Shown here one piece after another: positions 33,196 through 40,814 of a stretch of DNA of 64,000 nucleotides. The translations under genes were made by a program, and so were the position numbers. The DNA comes from Bacteroidota bacterium (GTDB lineage: Bacteria; Bacteroidota; Bacteroidia; Bacteroidales; FEN-979), in the NCBI GenBank assembly GCA_026391835.1, contig JAPLDF010000060.1:1-64000 (forward strand), in the 5' to 3' direction. The notes beneath the pieces were generated by a model. That model was not told the DNA's origin, made no database searches, and saw only the letters and a list, made by a program, of their open reading frames with translations. Position 1 is the stretch's first letter. Every line of letters starts with the position of its first letter.

Positions 33196-33492
33196 TAACT
33201 GCCTGCCTTTCTTACGTTCGAGTTTCCGATCTATTACCTGTTGTTTACCACTTACTTTCTTGACATATCCGCCAATATTTCATTTCCAGTGTATTTCCGA
33301 TTTGTTTGTCTGACAGAGTTCCGGTATTAATTATTTGCTAAGTTATTATCTCATTCCGGGGTATAGTTCCACTCATTCAAGGATTTTCCCGGCATATCCT
33401 CGGGTAAGTCTCCGGTATTCCAGTTCCTCCTTGAGTGCCCCTCCATGAGCTTAATGACACTTGCACATAATTTAACCCTAAAAAACTCAGTC
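33196..33492. other. Pyrimidine-rich non-coding stretch
   Basis: Between the Ig-repeat protein and the SSB-tail gene. No gene is supported. A motif around TTCCG, often extended as TCCGGTATT or TTCCGAT, recurs at least five times, giving the plus strand a pyrimidine bias. It may be a regulatory or decayed region. Confidence 0.4.
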
Positions 33493-33810
33493 ATGAAAAC
33501 TTACACGAAAATCTACATTGGAAAAGGTAAAAAAGTTGCGAATCTGGACATCATCAAAGTGAGCTTCAACCTGGCAGCAATTACAGAACTCACCCACGAA
33601 TTCAAAGGAGAACAGTACTTATCTTTTGAAGTAGCCAAAATGAAAGAACCGGATCAGTTTGAAAACACTCATACAGTTTATGTAAACAAGCTTGTGGAAG
33701 AAGCATCCACGGTAGCTGAACCACCGGCACCCTCAAAAAAGTCTCTCAAACCGAAGAAAACTGCTTCCCTTGCACCGAAGCCGGATCCGACAGACGAAAT
33801 TCCCTTCTAA
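33493..33810 (+). CDS. Small phage protein with SSB-like C-terminal tail
   Basis: A 105-residue protein; ATG 33493 is used because the upstream frame runs through non-coding repeats. The N-terminal 65 residues are a compact alpha/beta domain of unknown family (KTYTKIYIGKGKKVANLDIIKVSF). A proline/lysine-rich linker (PPAPSKKSLKPKKTASLAPKP) leads to the end DPTDEIPF, very like the DDDIPF tip by which bacterial SSB recruits repair and replication proteins. I see no OB-fold pattern. It may bind SSB partner proteins. Terminator follows directly. Confidence 0.65.
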   Translation: MKTYTKIYIGKGKKVANLDIIKVSFNLAAITELTHEFKGEQYLSFEVAKMKEPDQFENTHTVYVNKLVEEASTVAEPPAPSKKSLKPKKTASLAPKPDPTDEIPF

Positions 33811-33830
33811 TCCACTCTCCCTTCCAAGAA

Positions 33831-33860
33831 AGAGTCCTGAAACCAGGGCTCTTTTTTTTT
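33831..33860 (+). terminator. Terminator after the SSB-tail gene
   Basis: AGAGTCCTG (33831-33839) pairs with CAGGGCTCT (33844-33852), then nine Ts. Confidence 0.9.
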
Positions 33861-33879
33861 GTCACAACTTCTCTGTTCC

Positions 33880-34166
33880 GCTTTTTCTTTGATGATGAAG
33901 GGCAAAGAAAAAGCTTGGCAAAAAGAAAGCCCACTTGAGTTGGTCTGGTTGTAGGAGTCTCTAACTAAGAATTTATAAAGTTACCTACATCGAAACAGAA
34001 CTGGTTCCCGATACATCTGCCCGAAACTGTCAAGGGCTAAGTTTCATGTTTTCAGATTCAAAATAGAATCTGACCAACACCCTTGACATTATTCGCTCGA
34101 TCCGGTAAAAGATTACAAATTCTTACTGGCGAGCCAGATGCCAAAACAAGTCCCCGGGGCAGGGGC
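33880..34166 (+). ncRNA. Structured leader, copy 3, upstream of ardC
   Basis: Same architecture as the radC leader: GCTTTTTCTTTG/CAAAGAAAAAGC at 33880-33914, the conserved CTAAGAATTTATAAAGTTACCT, nested hairpin TGTCAAGGG...CCCTTGACA with inner CAGATTC/GAATCTG-like stem, and the terminal module with CCCC/GGGG and loop GGGGCA. In the outer stem of the nested hairpin GGG/CCC replaces GAG/CTC of copy 2, a compensatory change. It ends 9 bases before the ATG of ardC. Confidence 0.75.
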
Positions 34167-34175
34167 CATTCACAG

Positions 34176-35078
34176 ATGAATACCGCAGAGATTTACGCAG
34201 CTATTACAGAAAAGATCATCGCTAACCTTGAAACATCGGGAAGCTGGACAAAGCTTTGGCAGGTCCCTTCTCCGGTGAGCATGATGGGTTACTACTACAA
34301 GGGCATAAATCGCCTTATTCTCTCCACCGATCCATTCAAAAGCCGTGTTTATGGCACATTTGCACAGATCAGATCCAATGGCGGCATGGTTCGCAAAGGC
34401 GAAAAGGCCACGATCATTGTCTTCTGGAAGAAAAGCATCGGTGAGGACAAGGACACGAAGGAGAAGAAAAACCTTTTCCTGCTGAAGTATTATCACATCT
34501 TCAATTCAGAACAGGCTGACTTTGACGAAATAGGCGTTGAGAAGGTCGCCAAGATGAACAACCTGGTCCAGGAAAAGGTTAATTCAGAGTACCTGGAAGC
34601 TGATGCCATCGTGCAGGGTTATCCCAATCCACCATACATCCACTATTCCGACAAGGAAGACCGGGCCTGTTATTCTCCGATGGCCGATCAGATCACCATC
34701 CCTCAGATGCGCTTCTTCATTTCCTCTGATGCTTACTACCGCGTGCTTTTCCATGAAATGTCGCATGCAACTGGACATCCGAAAAGGCTGGACCGGTACG
34801 ATGGTATGTCAAACAGCTTCGGAGATATTCAATATTCCAAAGAGGAACTTGTAGCTGAGCTTGGTTCTGCCTTTCTAGGTGGCATTGCTAACCTGGACCC
34901 CGATATCCGTAATTCAGCAGCCTACATCCGGGGATGGGCGTCTGCCCTGAGAGATAACCAGAAGTGGATCATGTGGGCCGCTGCCCGGGCAGAGAAGGCA
35001 GCCAACTACATACTTGGGACAGAACAGAAGATCGTCGATGAAGAAGGAGTCCAGGTTCCCGAAGAAGTCGAAGCTTAA
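34176..35078 (+). CDS. ardC: ArdC-like antirestriction protein
   Basis: A 300-residue protein with the two-domain layout of ArdC: an N-terminal single-stranded-DNA-binding DUF1738-type domain (LETSGSWTKLWQVP, NGGMVRKGEKATIIVFWKK) and a C-terminal zincin metallopeptidase domain with HEMSHATGHPKRLDR (His193, Glu194, His197) and YSKEELVAELGSAFL supplying the third ligand. ArdC proteins protect incoming DNA from host restriction. The ATG at 34176 follows the structured leader by 9 bases. It is the clearest anti-defence gene in the prophage. Confidence 0.88.
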   Translation: MNTAEIYAAITEKIIANLETSGSWTKLWQVPSPVSMMGYYYKGINRLILSTDPFKSRVYGTFAQIRSNGGMVRKGEKATIIVFWKKSIGEDKDTKEKKNLFLLKYYHIFNSEQADFDEIGVEKVAKMNNLVQEKVNSEYLEADAIVQGYPNPPYIHYSDKEDRACYSPMADQITIPQMRFFISSDAYYRVLFHEMSHATGHPKRLDRYDGMSNSFGDIQYSKEELVAELGSAFLGGIANLDPDIRNSAAYIRGWASALRDNQKWIMWAAARAEKAANYILGTEQKIVDEEGVQVPEEVEA

Positions 35079-35094
35079 CAATCATTTTTATTTA

Positions 35095-35136
35095 ACCGGC
35101 GTGCCAGATGCCAACATAAGTCCTCAGGGCAGAGGC
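35095..35136 (+). ncRNA. radC-motif RNA module, copy 4 (3' module only)
   Basis: ACCGGCGTGCCAGATGCC, a short linker, then hairpin CCTC, loop AGGGCA, GAGG. Compared with CCCC/GGGG in copies 2 and 3, both strands have changed together (C to T with G to A), preserving pairing. GAGG lies 8-11 bases before the ATG at 35144. The long upstream part of the leader is missing because ardC ends 17 bases earlier. Confidence 0.78.
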
Positions 35137-35143
35137 ATTTTTT

Positions 35144-35386
35144 ATGAGTTATACCAAATATGCAGGAGATCCCAGGCCGATGACATCACGATTTGCCGGC
35201 AAATGTCACACGTGTGGCAAACCAATCAAAATAGGTGAAGAGATCATCTATTGGCCTAATGGTAAGAAGGCTGGCCACCTGGCTTGTGATCTGGCTGAAT
35301 TCGGCAGATCTGTTGAGTCGTTTCAGGACGAAGAAGCCTATCAACGTGAATATTCACAAGACCGGGGTGATCCTCGTCAGTTTTAA
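35144..35386 (+). CDS. Small zinc-ribbon-like protein
   Basis: An 80-residue protein whose KCHTCGKPIKIGEEIIYWPNGKKAGHLACD segment has CxxC and, 24 residues on, HxxC, the ligands of a small PARP/LIM-like zinc finger. The rest is polar. It is controlled by a radC-type RNA module, which links it to the DNA-handling genes, and follows ardC closely. Function unknown; nucleic-acid binding is plausible. Confidence 0.65.
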   Translation: MSYTKYAGDPRPMTSRFAGKCHTCGKPIKIGEEIIYWPNGKKAGHLACDLAEFGRSVESFQDEEAYQREYSQDRGDPRQF

Positions 35387-35406
35387 CCTTTAAATTCTAT
35401 CGCTCT

Positions 35407-35814
35407 ATGAAAGATTATGTCTATATCGACGAAGTTCCTGTAGAAGAACCATGTGCACAGGTCAGTTCTATAAATTATTACTACCTTGCTATGATAGAAA
35501 TTTCTACCCACAAAAACCAATTAATTCGACAGTGGGGTATGCCCCCCGCTGGTTCTTTCTTCAGAACGCATCCGAATCCACATGATGCGGGGACTTTCTA
35601 TACTTTGAATTATATTTTTGATGATGAAAATGAATCTCACATAGCCTATGCTTATCTAATGGAAAACTGTGCAACAAAGTGGGATTCAATAGCATTGGCC
35701 GAGATCATCGAGGCTGATCCACACTATTTCGAGCTTGTTGAAGAATCAAATGTGATTAAATCTCCAAGACTAAATGCATTTATTCAACAAGTCATGAAAA
35801 TTATTAATTCATAG
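35407..35814 (+). CDS. Unknown accessory protein
   Basis: A 135-residue acidic protein without recognisable family, signal or membrane segment. It starts 21 bp after the zinc-ribbon-like gene, so it is probably in the same transcript as ardC. The sequence (GTFYTLNYIFDDENESHIAYAYLMENCATKW) suggests a small alpha/beta fold. More AT-rich than ardC. Confidence 0.55.
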   Translation: MKDYVYIDEVPVEEPCAQVSSINYYYLAMIEISTHKNQLIRQWGMPPAGSFFRTHPNPHDAGTFYTLNYIFDDENESHIAYAYLMENCATKWDSIALAEIIEADPHYFELVEESNVIKSPRLNAFIQQVMKIINS

Positions 35815-35837
35815 AGTACGTTTAGGGTTTAATACGG

Positions 35838-35863
35838 GTTGAATATAGAACCCGTATAGACCC
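35838..35863 (+). promoter_or_regulatory. Hairpin between two small accessory genes
   Basis: ATACGGGTT and AACCCGTAT form a 9-bp stem around an 8-base AT-rich loop, 30 bp before the next ATG, with no T tract. An RNA-processing or translational-control hairpin is possible. Confidence 0.4.
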
Positions 35864-35893
35864 TTGCGTTTAAATTTTAAAGCCCCGCGTAAT

Positions 35894-36148
35894 ATGGAAG
35901 CAATTGAGAATATTTTGACAAACAGATCATTTGATAGTCTAACTGCCGAACGAAGATTCATTTTTAAAGAGTTCAGAAAGATAGATTGTAGTAGTAAATG
36001 GCTAATAAATGCGAAATTCAATGTAACTGAAAGAGCCATTCAAAGATTTCGTCGCTATGAACAACAACACGGTTTGATAGACGGTGTTGATGTAATAAGT
36101 TGGTTGAATGCAGAGATATTAAGAATTATTAAAGAGGCCCAGGCTTAA
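35894..36148 (+). CDS. Unknown small accessory protein
   Basis: An 84-residue protein (MEAIENILTNRSFDSLTAERRFIFKE start). ATG 35894 is chosen over the in-frame TTG at 35864. It is mainly helical and basic in the middle (FNVTERAIQRFRRYEQQHG), which could be a small DNA-binding domain. Followed by a strong terminator. Family unknown. Confidence 0.55.
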   Translation: MEAIENILTNRSFDSLTAERRFIFKEFRKIDCSSKWLINAKFNVTERAIQRFRRYEQQHGLIDGVDVISWLNAEILRIIKEAQA

Positions 36149-36171
36149 CTCTGTTAAGAAAGATTGAAAAA

Positions 36172-36200
36172 GGTCGTGAGAAAACTCACGGCCTTTTTTT
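36172..36200 (+). terminator. Terminator of the ardC transcript
   Basis: GGTCGTGAG (36172-36180), AAAA loop, CTCACGGCC (36185-36193), then seven Ts; one G-T wobble in the stem. Confidence 0.9.
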
Positions 36201-36270
36201 ATGGTCGTACCTCCCTTGATTGTAAAACCAACCTGCTAAAGGACTTTCTGAATCCTGGTTGGTAGCAGCA

Positions 36271-36556
36271 AACTTTTTCTTTGTATGACTAACGGTAAAG
36301 AAAAAGTTTGACCAAAAAGAAAGCCGTTAAAATCAGATGGGCTGTTACTCAAAATTTGATGCGAAGGTAAACTCATGGAAATCTCTCTCTCTAAATGGAA
36401 CTGACTGGCTGTTCCAAGTTCGTCTCTTTCAGATTTTTGAAAGTAAAAATCTGACCCTACCATTTGTTCCAGAATTTCCATTCCGTTTTTTTATGAGCAT
36501 AAATTTTATTTAACCAGGCTGAGCCAGATGCCTAAATAAGTCTCCAGGGCAGGAGC
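36271..36556 (+). ncRNA. Structured leader, copy 5, diverged but compensated
   Basis: Stem AACTTTTTCTTT / AAAGAAAAAGTT replaces GCTTTTTCTTTG / CAAAGAAAAAGC with matched changes on both strands. The inner stem CAGATTTTT/AAAAATCTG replaces CAGATTC/GAATCTG, and a different outer stem ATGGAAAT/ATTTCCAT encloses it. Terminal module: GAGCCAGATGCC then CTCC, loop AGGGCA, GGAG; again a paired change. It ends 8 bases before the ATG at 36565. Structure is kept although much sequence is not. Confidence 0.72.
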
Positions 36557-36564
36557 GAAACACA

Positions 36565-37026
36565 ATGTCAAAGAATTCAACGATTGTCAAGCCGACCAAC
36601 GGAAAAGCAAAGAACGCTGACGTAAGTGATGCAACGGTGGTTGCTGCCGAGCAGATCATTGCCGAAGTTGTCGCTGAATCAGTTAAACCAATGCTGAACA
36701 TCTTACCGGAACCTGTCGCGGAAGTTATCCCGGAAATCAAACCTGAACCTGCTCCCAGGAAGGAGATGACCATGATGGAGAAGATCCTCAAGGTTGAAAA
36801 TCTCCAACTGGTTGTCGAAAAGAGGGCCAAACTGGTTCAGACCCGCAGCGAACTTGACCGTTTTCAGACTTCCTCCAATGACTTCAACTGCTCCATGAGG
36901 CTGAACGATTCAGACGGGAACGTTTTTACCACAAGCTTTACCCCTGGGGTTAAGAAAGTGGTTGAATTTCTCAGAGAAGCTTTCGACCAGAGCATCGAAG
37001 ATGTTGAAAAGAAGATCACCTTCTAG
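36565..37026 (+). CDS. Unknown accessory protein, alanine/proline-rich N terminus
   Basis: A 153-residue protein: an N-terminal low-complexity half (NGKAKNADVSDATVVAAEQ; PEPVAEVIPEIKPEPAPRKE) and a C-terminal folded-looking part (EKRAKLVQTRSELDRFQTSSNDFNCSMRLNDSDGNVFTTSF). It has its own structured leader and its own terminator, so it is an autonomous unit. No family recognised; co-regulation with radC and ardC is the only clue to its role. Confidence 0.62.
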   Translation: MSKNSTIVKPTNGKAKNADVSDATVVAAEQIIAEVVAESVKPMLNILPEPVAEVIPEIKPEPAPRKEMTMMEKILKVENLQLVVEKRAKLVQTRSELDRFQTSSNDFNCSMRLNDSDGNVFTTSFTPGVKKVVEFLREAFDQSIEDVEKKITF

Positions 37027-37045
37027 AAGCTTTGACAGGTGATCA

Positions 37046-37079
37046 AGCGTTCTGCCTGACGGCAGAACGCTTTTTTTTT
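37046..37079 (+). terminator. Terminator before the portal operon
   Basis: AGCGTTCTGCC (37046-37056), TGAC loop, GGCAGAACGCT (37061-37071), then a T tract: an 11-bp perfect stem. Confidence 0.94.
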
Positions 37080-37142
37080 GTTTCGTACCGGGTCATATTT
37101 TGTGTCCTTTATCTGCGTGCCCACTTGTTTTATCATTGCTGC

Positions 37143-37490
37143 ATGATAAATGGTTATATCCAACTTTCGAAAGCGCTTGAGATCATGGACCAGGTTGATG
37201 ACATTGGCCATCCCATTCATTTTCAGATTCGATTTGTCACTGCTGATCGGGCAAATAAAACAGGTGGGCAGATCATTGAGGTTAAGGATGCAAGGAAGTG
37301 CGCGGTGGGCAATCGCAAGGGTAAACCGGTTTTTGACACCCGCATTAAAAAAGAGGCCACTCCGAAGATCTCCCGTAATCCTGGGCATTGGTCAAATTCT
37401 ACCCGAAATATCCTCCTTGCCAATGGCGGGGTGAGGAAAGTTCATATCCGCCTGATCATTGAACTCAACAATCAAAAAGTATTTTTCTGA
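37143..37490 (+). CDS. Unknown phage protein preceding the portal
   Basis: A 115-residue basic protein beginning MINGYIQLSKALEIMDQVDD. The start at 37143 is used because the upstream frame is read through the terminator hairpin. The middle (HFQIRFVTADRANKTGGQIIEVKDARK) looks beta-rich; no family is clear. It overlaps the portal gene by TGATG, so it belongs to the head-assembly operon. Confidence 0.65.
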   Translation: MINGYIQLSKALEIMDQVDDIGHPIHFQIRFVTADRANKTGGQIIEVKDARKCAVGNRKGKPVFDTRIKKEATPKISRNPGHWSNSTRNILLANGGVRKVHIRLIIELNNQKVFF

Positions 37491-38821
37491 TGAACAAGAT
37501 TATCATTGAAGGTAATTACGCCATCCTTCCCGGTGCCAAAGCGATAGTGTCAGAAACAAAGGTGATTGCTGATGCTGCCAAACCCATTTCTTCGCCTGCC
37601 TATGATCTGTCGCCTTCAGAATGGTCACGCTGGGGAGATTCAAACCTGTTTCCCCAGGAGGTTCTGCTTGACATTAACAAGAACTCGGTGGCGCTTCGGG
37701 CACTCGACAAACGCAAACGTGTTCATTTTGGCCGGGGTATTGTCGCTTACCGCGAATCCCCTGCAACAGATGGTACTTCAACGCCTGTTCGCACACCGGT
37801 AACAGATCCCGAAATTCTGGAATTCATGCGCCTGAACCAGGTCAACCTGATCTGGCCCGACCTGATCATGGGCCTTGAAACCTTTGCTAACGGCTGGATT
37901 GAGTTTATCATGAACAAAGGCCGCAACAGGATTAACCGGGTTTTTGTCAAGGACCCTGCCTATTGCAGGCTTGGTAAAATGGATGCCTCCAATAAAATAC
38001 CATCCGTCTATTACTCGGCGCAATGGGAAATGAGTCCATCGTTCGACCGGGTGAAGGTCGCCATGCTGCCGATGTATGATGCTGCCAAGAACACTGGCAC
38101 CATCTATCCTGATCCCCAGTTTGCCATGCATGTTTACTATCGCAGCTTCAACAAGTCATTTTACCATCTCCCGCTCTGGAACGCCGTGAGGCTGAACAAA
38201 TGGATGTATATCGCCAACAGTGTACCCACGCTGAAAGCTGCGATCATGAAGAACCAAATGATCATCAAGTACCACATCACCATTCCGGATGATTACTTTA
38301 CCAAACGCTATCCTTCACCCGACTATACAAAAGAACAATGCGAAGCCAAGCGCCTTGAAGTTCTGGCTGATATGGATGCATTTTTGGCTGATGTTGAGAA
38401 TAGCGGCAAGGCTTTCATCTCCTGGTCGTTTCTGAACAAGGTAAAACAGGATTACCTCACTGGCTGGAAGATCGAAGTCATTCAGAATAAGCTTGATAAT
38501 ACTGCCTATCTGCCGGATAGCCAGGCTGCCAATTCTGAAATCCTTTTCGCAATAGGAGTGGACCCCTGCTTGATCGGGGCCGGGAACCCGGGGGAGGCCA
38601 TCGGTGCCGGCAGCGGATCAGACAAGCGTGAAGCTTACTGGATGCTGAACAGCGATATGGGAACAGATCGTGCCGTTTCCCTGGCACCCCTTTATTTCAT
38701 CCGAGATTTCAATAAGTGGGACCCGACGATTCAGTTTGATTATGTCACGGTTGACACTTCACAAACCCAGGATCAACACCCGACCAAGACAACAAAAAGA
38801 ATTGATCAAAACCAACCGTAA
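37490..38821 (+). CDS. Portal protein
   Basis: A 443-residue protein with portal-like organisation in Bacteroidota phages: an N-terminal region with SPSEWSRWGDSNLFPQEVL, a central RLNQVNLIWPDLIMGLETFANGWIEFI clip/stem region and a helical C-terminal part with EILFAIGVDPCLIGAGNPG and GSGSDKREAYWML. The FAIGVDPxLIG...SG(S)xxR pattern is typical of phage portals. It forms the dodecameric ring on which head, packaging motor and tail assemble. The gene is separated from the terminase by the 11-kb accessory island, an unusual split of the packaging module. Confidence 0.78.
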   Translation: MNKIIIEGNYAILPGAKAIVSETKVIADAAKPISSPAYDLSPSEWSRWGDSNLFPQEVLLDINKNSVALRALDKRKRVHFGRGIVAYRESPATDGTSTPVRTPVTDPEILEFMRLNQVNLIWPDLIMGLETFANGWIEFIMNKGRNRINRVFVKDPAYCRLGKMDASNKIPSVYYSAQWEMSPSFDRVKVAMLPMYDAAKNTGTIYPDPQFAMHVYYRSFNKSFYHLPLWNAVRLNKWMYIANSVPTLKAAIMKNQMIIKYHITIPDDYFTKRYPSPDYTKEQCEAKRLEVLADMDAFLADVENSGKAFISWSFLNKVKQDYLTGWKIEVIQNKLDNTAYLPDSQAANSEILFAIGVDPCLIGAGNPGEAIGAGSGSDKREAYWMLNSDMGTDRAVSLAPLYFIRDFNKWDPTIQFDYVTVDTSQTQDQHPTKTTKRIDQNQP

Positions 38822-38823
38822 CC

Positions 38824-39876
38824 ATGCTGATAACCACGATTGCTCAACTTCGGGCCGCCTCTTCCGTCAATGTTTCCAATAGCGTTGAAAACTGGCTTCC
38901 ATACCTTGCCGATGCTGAAGACATGTTTATCATCCCTGCAATTGGTCAGAGTCTGTATGACGCCATCCTGGATAGTTTGGAATCAGTGCCTGTTGATGTT
39001 ATCGAGAGTGCGGATCCTATATCAGACCCGGGAGTGGGTGGTCACAGGCTTCCTCCCACCAATGCCGAGATATTGGAAGCGCTTATTTTAAAGGTTCGTA
39101 AAGCTCTGGCGCTTTACGCCCTGTACCTTGGCATTGATGAAATGTCGGTAAGTGTTTCTTCTGCCGGGATTCAGGTTCTTCAAAGTGACACCCATAAACC
39201 GGCGCCACAGTACCAGATAATGAACCTCAAGGAAACATACCTCACCAGGGCACACCGTCAGGTTGACCTCATCCTTTCCTTCATTTCAAAGAATGTTGAT
39301 CAGCTTCCCGATTGTCTGCCCCCGGTTGCCCCTTATTTCTTACGCAATGCCGAAGAATTCCAGCTTCAATGCGACATTCACAGCTCCCGCAGGGTATTCC
39401 TTTCACTCATGCCAATCATTGGCAGCATTGAGAAGAAATATATCAAACCGACCCTTTCCGCTGGTCTTTTCGATTCGCTCAAAACCGACTTTCAAACCCC
39501 AGAAGCGCTTACCGATGATGAACAGGTGCTGATTGATATGATTCTACCGGCGCTGGCGCACCTGACATTGGCCAGGGCTTTGCTTGAAATCTCCATTGAT
39601 GTGCTTGACTGGGGTATTTTCAATAATTCCACAAACACATTCAACAGCATGGCCACCAAGAACCAGGCTAATATGGAAAGGATTTCAATCATGCGCGAGG
39701 AAAATCAGCGGGATGGGGAAGCTGAACTCAAAATGCTGCAGGAATTCCTGGACAACAATGCAAATGCATCCAGATATGCTGCTTATTTCGAGTCAAGCCG
39801 CTTTGCAGGAACGGAAAGCGCCGTAAAAAGGGGTCAGTTTGTCAATGAATCCTCCAAATCAATCTTTGTAGTCTAA
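38824..39876 (+). CDS. Phage head-tail connector-type protein, unknown family
   Basis: A 350-residue, mainly helical protein directly after the portal. ITTIAQLRAASSVNVSNSVENWLPYLADAEDMFIIPAIG is an opening seen in an uncharacterised Bacteroidota phage family (DUF6712-like, from memory). The position after the portal and the helical make-up suggest a head-completion or connector protein; no motif proves it. Confidence 0.6.
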   Translation: MLITTIAQLRAASSVNVSNSVENWLPYLADAEDMFIIPAIGQSLYDAILDSLESVPVDVIESADPISDPGVGGHRLPPTNAEILEALILKVRKALALYALYLGIDEMSVSVSSAGIQVLQSDTHKPAPQYQIMNLKETYLTRAHRQVDLILSFISKNVDQLPDCLPPVAPYFLRNAEEFQLQCDIHSSRRVFLSLMPIIGSIEKKYIKPTLSAGLFDSLKTDFQTPEALTDDEQVLIDMILPALAHLTLARALLEISIDVLDWGIFNNSTNTFNSMATKNQANMERISIMREENQRDGEAELKMLQEFLDNNANASRYAAYFESSRFAGTESAVKRGQFVNESSKSIFVV

Positions 39877-39887
39877 AAACCACCGTA

Positions 39888-40208
39888 ATGTTACATGATT
39901 TGAATCTTTCAGTGCCAGAGGTATTCGCAATGTTGCTGGCCATCGCAGGGATTGTCGGAGTGTGGGTTTCAGTCAATGTTCGCATTGCCAAAATTGAAAC
40001 GACTGTGACGCTCAAAATTGCTGCCATTGAAATGTCCATTGCCACTTACATCAAGTCAAATTCTGACAACCTTAGAATCAACGCCGAAAGTGTTCATTGC
40101 TCCTTTGCGGATAATAAGGAAGAACACCGGGCAATCGCAAATGATGTCAAAGAAATGCGAAGGACTCTGGGTGGGATCAGTGTAGAAATTGCAAAACTCA
40201 CAAAATGA
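39888..40208 (+). CDS. Small membrane protein with coiled-coil tail
   Basis: A 106-residue protein with one N-terminal membrane segment (EVFAMLLAIAGIVGVWVSVNV) followed by a long helical region (NKEEHRAIANDVKEMRRTLGGISVEIAKLTK). It overlaps the lipoprotein gene by ATGA. The topology, short N terminus, one helix and periplasmic or cytoplasmic coiled coil, is compatible with an inner-membrane lysis accessory or pinholin-like protein working with the next gene. Confidence 0.6.
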   Translation: MLHDLNLSVPEVFAMLLAIAGIVGVWVSVNVRIAKIETTVTLKIAAIEMSIATYIKSNSDNLRINAESVHCSFADNKEEHRAIANDVKEMRRTLGGISVEIAKLTK

Positions 40209-40804
40209 AAAAAGTAATATTGCCCGTGGCCCTGGTGATCATGCTCACCGGCTGCAACGTTCAAAAACATGTAACCCGGCAACAGTCATCTGCTTCAACG
40301 CAAAGTGAATCCAGCGAAGCAATAGCTTCCAGGCTTAAAAAGCAGGTGAAGACTGATGCCACTACCACAAAAGACATTCACACTGTTGAGTCTGTCGACA
40401 CAACCATGTTCATTCCCGGCTCTGTGCTCCAGGGGAAGAAGTCGCTCGCTGATCTGGTATCTGAGGGATGCTTCGAGATTGAATCAAATTCAGTGAAAGG
40501 ATCCATCGTGCTTGATTCAACCAGCGGAACGCTCAGCTTTTCAGTAATTGAAAAGCCCCGAAGCATCCCTCATTCGTTCATCCGGGTTACTGATACCCGG
40601 GAAATGGAAAACAAGGTTATCGCAGAAAATGAGGATGTTCAGTCGGCAGAAACGAAAAAGATCGCTGCTTCATCTGATTCATCCTCCGATGTGCTTTCCC
40701 GGGATGTCAATCGAACTGTGCCCTGGTGGATCATCCCACTTGTCATATCCTTTGCCATCCTGCTCTTTTTTGTTTACCGCTTTGTACGCAAACGCCTGTT
40801 ATAA
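40205..40804 (+). CDS. Lipoprotein with C-terminal membrane helix, candidate unimolecular spanin
   Basis: A 199-residue protein. MKKVILPVALVIMLTGC is a lipoprotein signal with lipobox LTGC (Cys17); the last 25 residues are a membrane helix flanked by basic residues (WWIIPLVISFAILLFFVYRF). The middle is polar and serine/threonine-rich. An outer-membrane lipid anchor plus a C-terminal inner-membrane helix is exactly the unimolecular spanin layout known from phage T1, which fuses the two membranes at lysis. No sequence family is recognised, so the call is topological. Confidence 0.6.
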   Translation: MKKVILPVALVIMLTGCNVQKHVTRQQSSASTQSESSEAIASRLKKQVKTDATTTKDIHTVESVDTTMFIPGSVLQGKKSLADLVSEGCFEIESNSVKGSIVLDSTSGTLSFSVIEKPRSIPHSFIRVTDTREMENKVIAENEDVQSAETKKIAASSDSSSDVLSRDVNRTVPWWIIPLVISFAILLFFVYRFVRKRLL

Positions 40805-40814
40805 TCAAAACCTC

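Noticed and set aside
26085-36556. The repeated leaders as insertion sequences or MITEs
   Set aside because: Copies sit in the same orientation at fixed distance before start codons, keep pairing by compensatory changes and have no terminal duplications or transposase.
37032-37142. N-terminal extension of the gene before the portal
   Set aside because: It would be translated through a perfect terminator hairpin and gives a cysteine/aromatic-rich sequence unlike the rest; ATG 37143 is better.
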